The notes below the pieces were generated by a model that was not told the DNA's origin, did no database searches, and saw only the letters and a list, made by a program, of their open reading frames with translations. A stretch of 26,459 nucleotides of DNA from Bacteroidales bacterium. GTDB lineage: Bacteria; Bacteroidota; Bacteroidia; Bacteroidales; UBA1556. The stretch is taken from the NCBI GenBank assembly GCA_023145955.1, contig JAGLDA010000041.1, positions 1 through 26,459 of the forward strand, given 5' to 3'. This document shows, one piece after another, positions 24,614-26,459 of the stretch. Within the stretch, counting starts at the first letter, position 1, and each line of letters begins with the position of its first letter. The translations under genes and the position numbers were made by a program.

Positions 24614-24644
24614 AGGTATATAATTTATTGTATGTGTATGGATG

Positions 24645-24652
24645 CAAAGATA
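24645..24652 (-). promoter_or_regulatory. Candidate promoter (-7 element) of the shorter T9SS gene
   Basis: On the minus strand TATCTTTG (24652-24645) matches TAnnTTTG and is identical to the tRNA-Phe -7 element. It ends 31 bases before the ATG. No -33 element is obvious. Confidence 0.55.
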
Positions 24653-24737
24653 TTAAATTTTTGTTTGAGTATTATGTGATTATGTTTTTTTAAGATAATA
24701 TATAATACACAAGGGTTTTGTACTATATAAATAAAAA

Positions 24738-24768
24738 AGCCCCTAATTCAATTATAGAATTAGGGGCT
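24738..24768 (-). terminator. Terminator after the Omp28-like gene
   Basis: A perfect 12-bp stem pairs 24738-24749 (AGCCCCTAATTC) with 24757-24768 around a 7-base loop, with a run of T on the minus strand after it. It is 21 bases after the stop codon of the Omp28-like gene. Confidence 0.88.
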
Positions 24769-24789
24769 CTGTATATTATTTAATTATTC

Positions 24790-26459
24790 TTATTTAGTAA
24801 GAACAATTTTTTGTGTTGTAACCTCATTATTATTAATAATTTTTACGATATAGTTACCTACAGCATAAGAAGATAAGTCTAAAACAGTAACGCTAGCAGC
24901 TTTATCATTCTCATAAATAACCTCACCAATCATATTATAAATAATAACTTGAGCATCTTGTGTGCCTTCGATATTTACAATACCAGTAGTTGGGTTAGGG
25001 AAGATATTATATATAGAGTTACTTGACTCATTAAGTGCAGAAGCTACGCTTATATACTCTGATTGTAACACCTCTTTAGTATCATTATCTTGTAAGAAAG
25101 CTACTACTTTTAAACCCCAAAAATCTTCAACATTAGTTGCAGATAAGTCAGCGCTTAAAGTTACATTCTGTGCTGTATATGGAGCAGCGAAATTAGTAAT
25201 AGCAGTTCCTGAAGTGCCAGGTAAGAATTTCATCATTACATTATAAAATTCAGTTTCGCCATTACTACCAACATTACCAGTTGTTGTTTTCTCAACAACT
25301 ACAATCTGAGCAACTAAGTCGCCACTAATATCAGTAATTGCATTAAAATCTACATTTACACTAATAGTTGTTCCTGTTAAAGTAGCCGTGCCCGAAATAG
25401 TTGCAATAGCTGGAGCATCAGTAAAACCATCAAGAGCAGATTGGTTATACGAACCTCCCCACATAGTATTAATACCATCTATTTTAAAATCAGGAACACC
25501 AGTAGTACCATAATAAAGAACTCTATCATGAGACTCTTGGTTTTGGTATGGGTCACCAGCACCTGGCCAGCTAACTTGATACTTAATTAAAGTAGCTTTA
25601 TCAAGGTTGTTCTCATAAACAACGCCATCAATAACTGGGTTAGCAGTAGCACATGGTGCACATGTTGATGAAGTTAAAACTTCGTGTAAAGCTTTCTTTT
25701 GAACTTCTTGACTTAAAGAAGTGATAGTTTTTATTTTAGAATTATCAGTAACATCGGAATCGTCTCCTAAACCATTAATATTAGAAATAGTTAGTTCTAC
25801 TTCATAATCTCCAGCTACAGAAAAGTCAGCTGTAGTCATATGACTAAAACCTGCCACGCCACCAAATGGAATTGGTGCGTTAGGAGTAACGTTATATACT
25901 GCTACAGGAGTTCCTCCATTAATAGAATATATTGCGTCAAAAGTTGAAATGTCAGTTGAACCATTATTTTTAACAGATCCAATAATATATACTGAAGCAG
26001 AATTTGCTGCTATGATGTATTTATCATTATTAACGCTAACCAATTCAGCTTCAACAGCTTCTAATGAACCTACGTGAGCTTTAATAGACATATCTCCAAA
26101 ACCAATTGCACCAAGGTGAGTAATATCACCAGTAGTTGGGTCTTGTAACATATCACCAACACCGCCAGTAGCAGGAGTATCATCACAACCAATACTGTAA
26201 CCAGAAGTTGTCATTCTATAACCAACAAATACAGCGTCAGTTCCAAGAGTATAAGGAGTAGTTAGTGCAATTTGATTCCAACCATCAACTAAGCCAGTAA
26301 TAGTTTGTGACATTACTGTAGTTGCACCATGACCTGAAGTGTCAGTCCAAATACATAATTCAAAAGAAGTGATAGTAGAAGCTGCTCCTACACCTACAGA
26401 TATCATAAAAATATCTTCTCCTACATTAGAAGAGAAAGATGAAGTAGGGAAATAAGCAA
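24790..26459 (-). CDS. Omp28-like T9SS cargo protein, N-terminus beyond window
   Basis: The frame stays open through the ATG at 26406 to the window edge, with sequence AYFPTSSFSSNVGEDIFMIS continuing a beta-rich domain, so the true start lies outside and the ATG at 26406 is internal. Numbering from that ATG: residues 1-112 are a beta-sandwich; about 115-230 a CARDB/APHP-like adhesion fold (VKNNGSTDISTFDAIYSING); about 235-440 an Omp28-type thioredoxin-like domain with VLTSSTCAPCATANP (CxxC at 249-252, bases 25651-25662) and a GVPDFKIDG turn holding a cis-proline-like site; 467-538 a type A sorting domain (NIFPNPTTG, IIYNMIGEVIYEN, VGNYIVKI). It is expected on the cell surface or outside. Omp28 proteins have no settled reaction; a disulfide-related role is inferred from CxxC. 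Confidence 0.88.
   Translation of the reverse strand, partial: AYFPTSSFSSNVGEDIFMISVGVGAASTITSFELCIWTDTSGHGATTVMSQTITGLVDGWNQIALTTPYTLGTDAVFVGYRMTTSGYSIGCDDTPATGGVGDMLQDPTTGDITHLGAIGFGDMSIKAHVGSLEAVEAELVSVNNDKYIIAANSASVYIIGSVKNNGSTDISTFDAIYSINGGTPVAVYNVTPNAPIPFGGVAGFSHMTTADFSVAGDYEVELTISNINGLGDDSDVTDNSKIKTITSLSQEVQKKALHEVLTSSTCAPCATANPVIDGVVYENNLDKATLIKYQVSWPGAGDPYQNQESHDRVLYYGTTGVPDFKIDGINTMWGGSYNQSALDGFTDAPAIATISGTATLTGTTISVNVDFNAITDISGDLVAQIVVVEKTTTGNVGSNGETEFYNVMMKFLPGTSGTAITNFAAPYTAQNVTLSADLSATNVEDFWGLKVVAFLQDNDTKEVLQSEYISVASALNESSNSIYNIFPNPTTGIVNIEGTQDAQVIIYNMIGEVIYENDKAASVTVLDLSSYAVGNYIVKIINNNEVTTQKIVLTK

Noticed and set aside
26404..26406. ATG as the start of the Omp28-like gene
   Set aside because: The frame remains open upstream to the window edge and no signal peptide follows this ATG, although a T9SS protein needs one.
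24790..26459. Idea that the T9SS genes mark a mobile or phage region
   Set aside because: No transposase, integrase, terminal repeats or composition change is seen; T9SS cargo genes are ordinary chromosomal genes in this phylum.

Overview
This AT-rich window (roughly two-thirds A+T by eye) looks like chromosomal DNA from a member of the Bacteroidota. Several independent signs agree. Two proteins end in type IX secretion (T9SS) C-terminal sorting domains. Promoters resemble the Bacteroidota form TAnnTTTG rather than the E. coli -10 box. Shine-Dalgarno sites are weak. The gene orders ileS / traR-dksA-like / lspA and coaX / outer-membrane protein / TPR protein / lptC / CNNM-CorC / ppiD-like are, from general knowledge, typical of this phylum. 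Genus cannot be judged from the sequence alone. A mqnD gene points to menaquinone synthesis by the futalosine route.

Layout. Bases 1-4795 (+): 3' part of ileS, a repeated leader, a TraR/DksA-type regulator, lspA (signal peptidase II) and mqnD. Bases 4796-5483: a gene-poor stretch holding tRNA-Phe(GAA) on the minus strand with its own promoter and terminator. Bases 5484-13336 (+): an envelope block of coaX, a beta-barrel-like protein, a TPR protein, lptC, a CNNM/CorC protein and a PpiD-like folding factor, broken by a strong terminator after the TPR gene. Bases 13409-16424 (+): rdgB, hldA (heptose-7-phosphate kinase), and an unrecognised lipoprotein / four-helix membrane protein pair. Bases 16531-26459 (minus): hldD (heptose epimerase), a polytopic membrane protein, a prolyl-oligopeptidase-type lipoprotein, a TPR lipoprotein, recA, bcp, and two T9SS cargo proteins, the second an Omp28-like protein cut by the window edge.

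How the genes fit together. Much of the window serves the cell envelope: lspA processes lipoproteins, of which at least four are predicted here; lptC moves LPS; hldA and hldD make the ADP-heptose used in LPS core; the PpiD-like protein helps fold exported proteins; and the T9SS proteins are secreted or surface-bound. The rest is housekeeping (ileS, tRNA-Phe, coaX, rdgB, recA, bcp, mqnD). I saw no insertion sequence, prophage, CRISPR array or evident defence system. The least explained parts are the triplicated leader with two four-codon ORFs before the TraR/DksA gene, the unknown gene pair between hldA and hldD, and the cysteine-motif T9SS pair at the right end.
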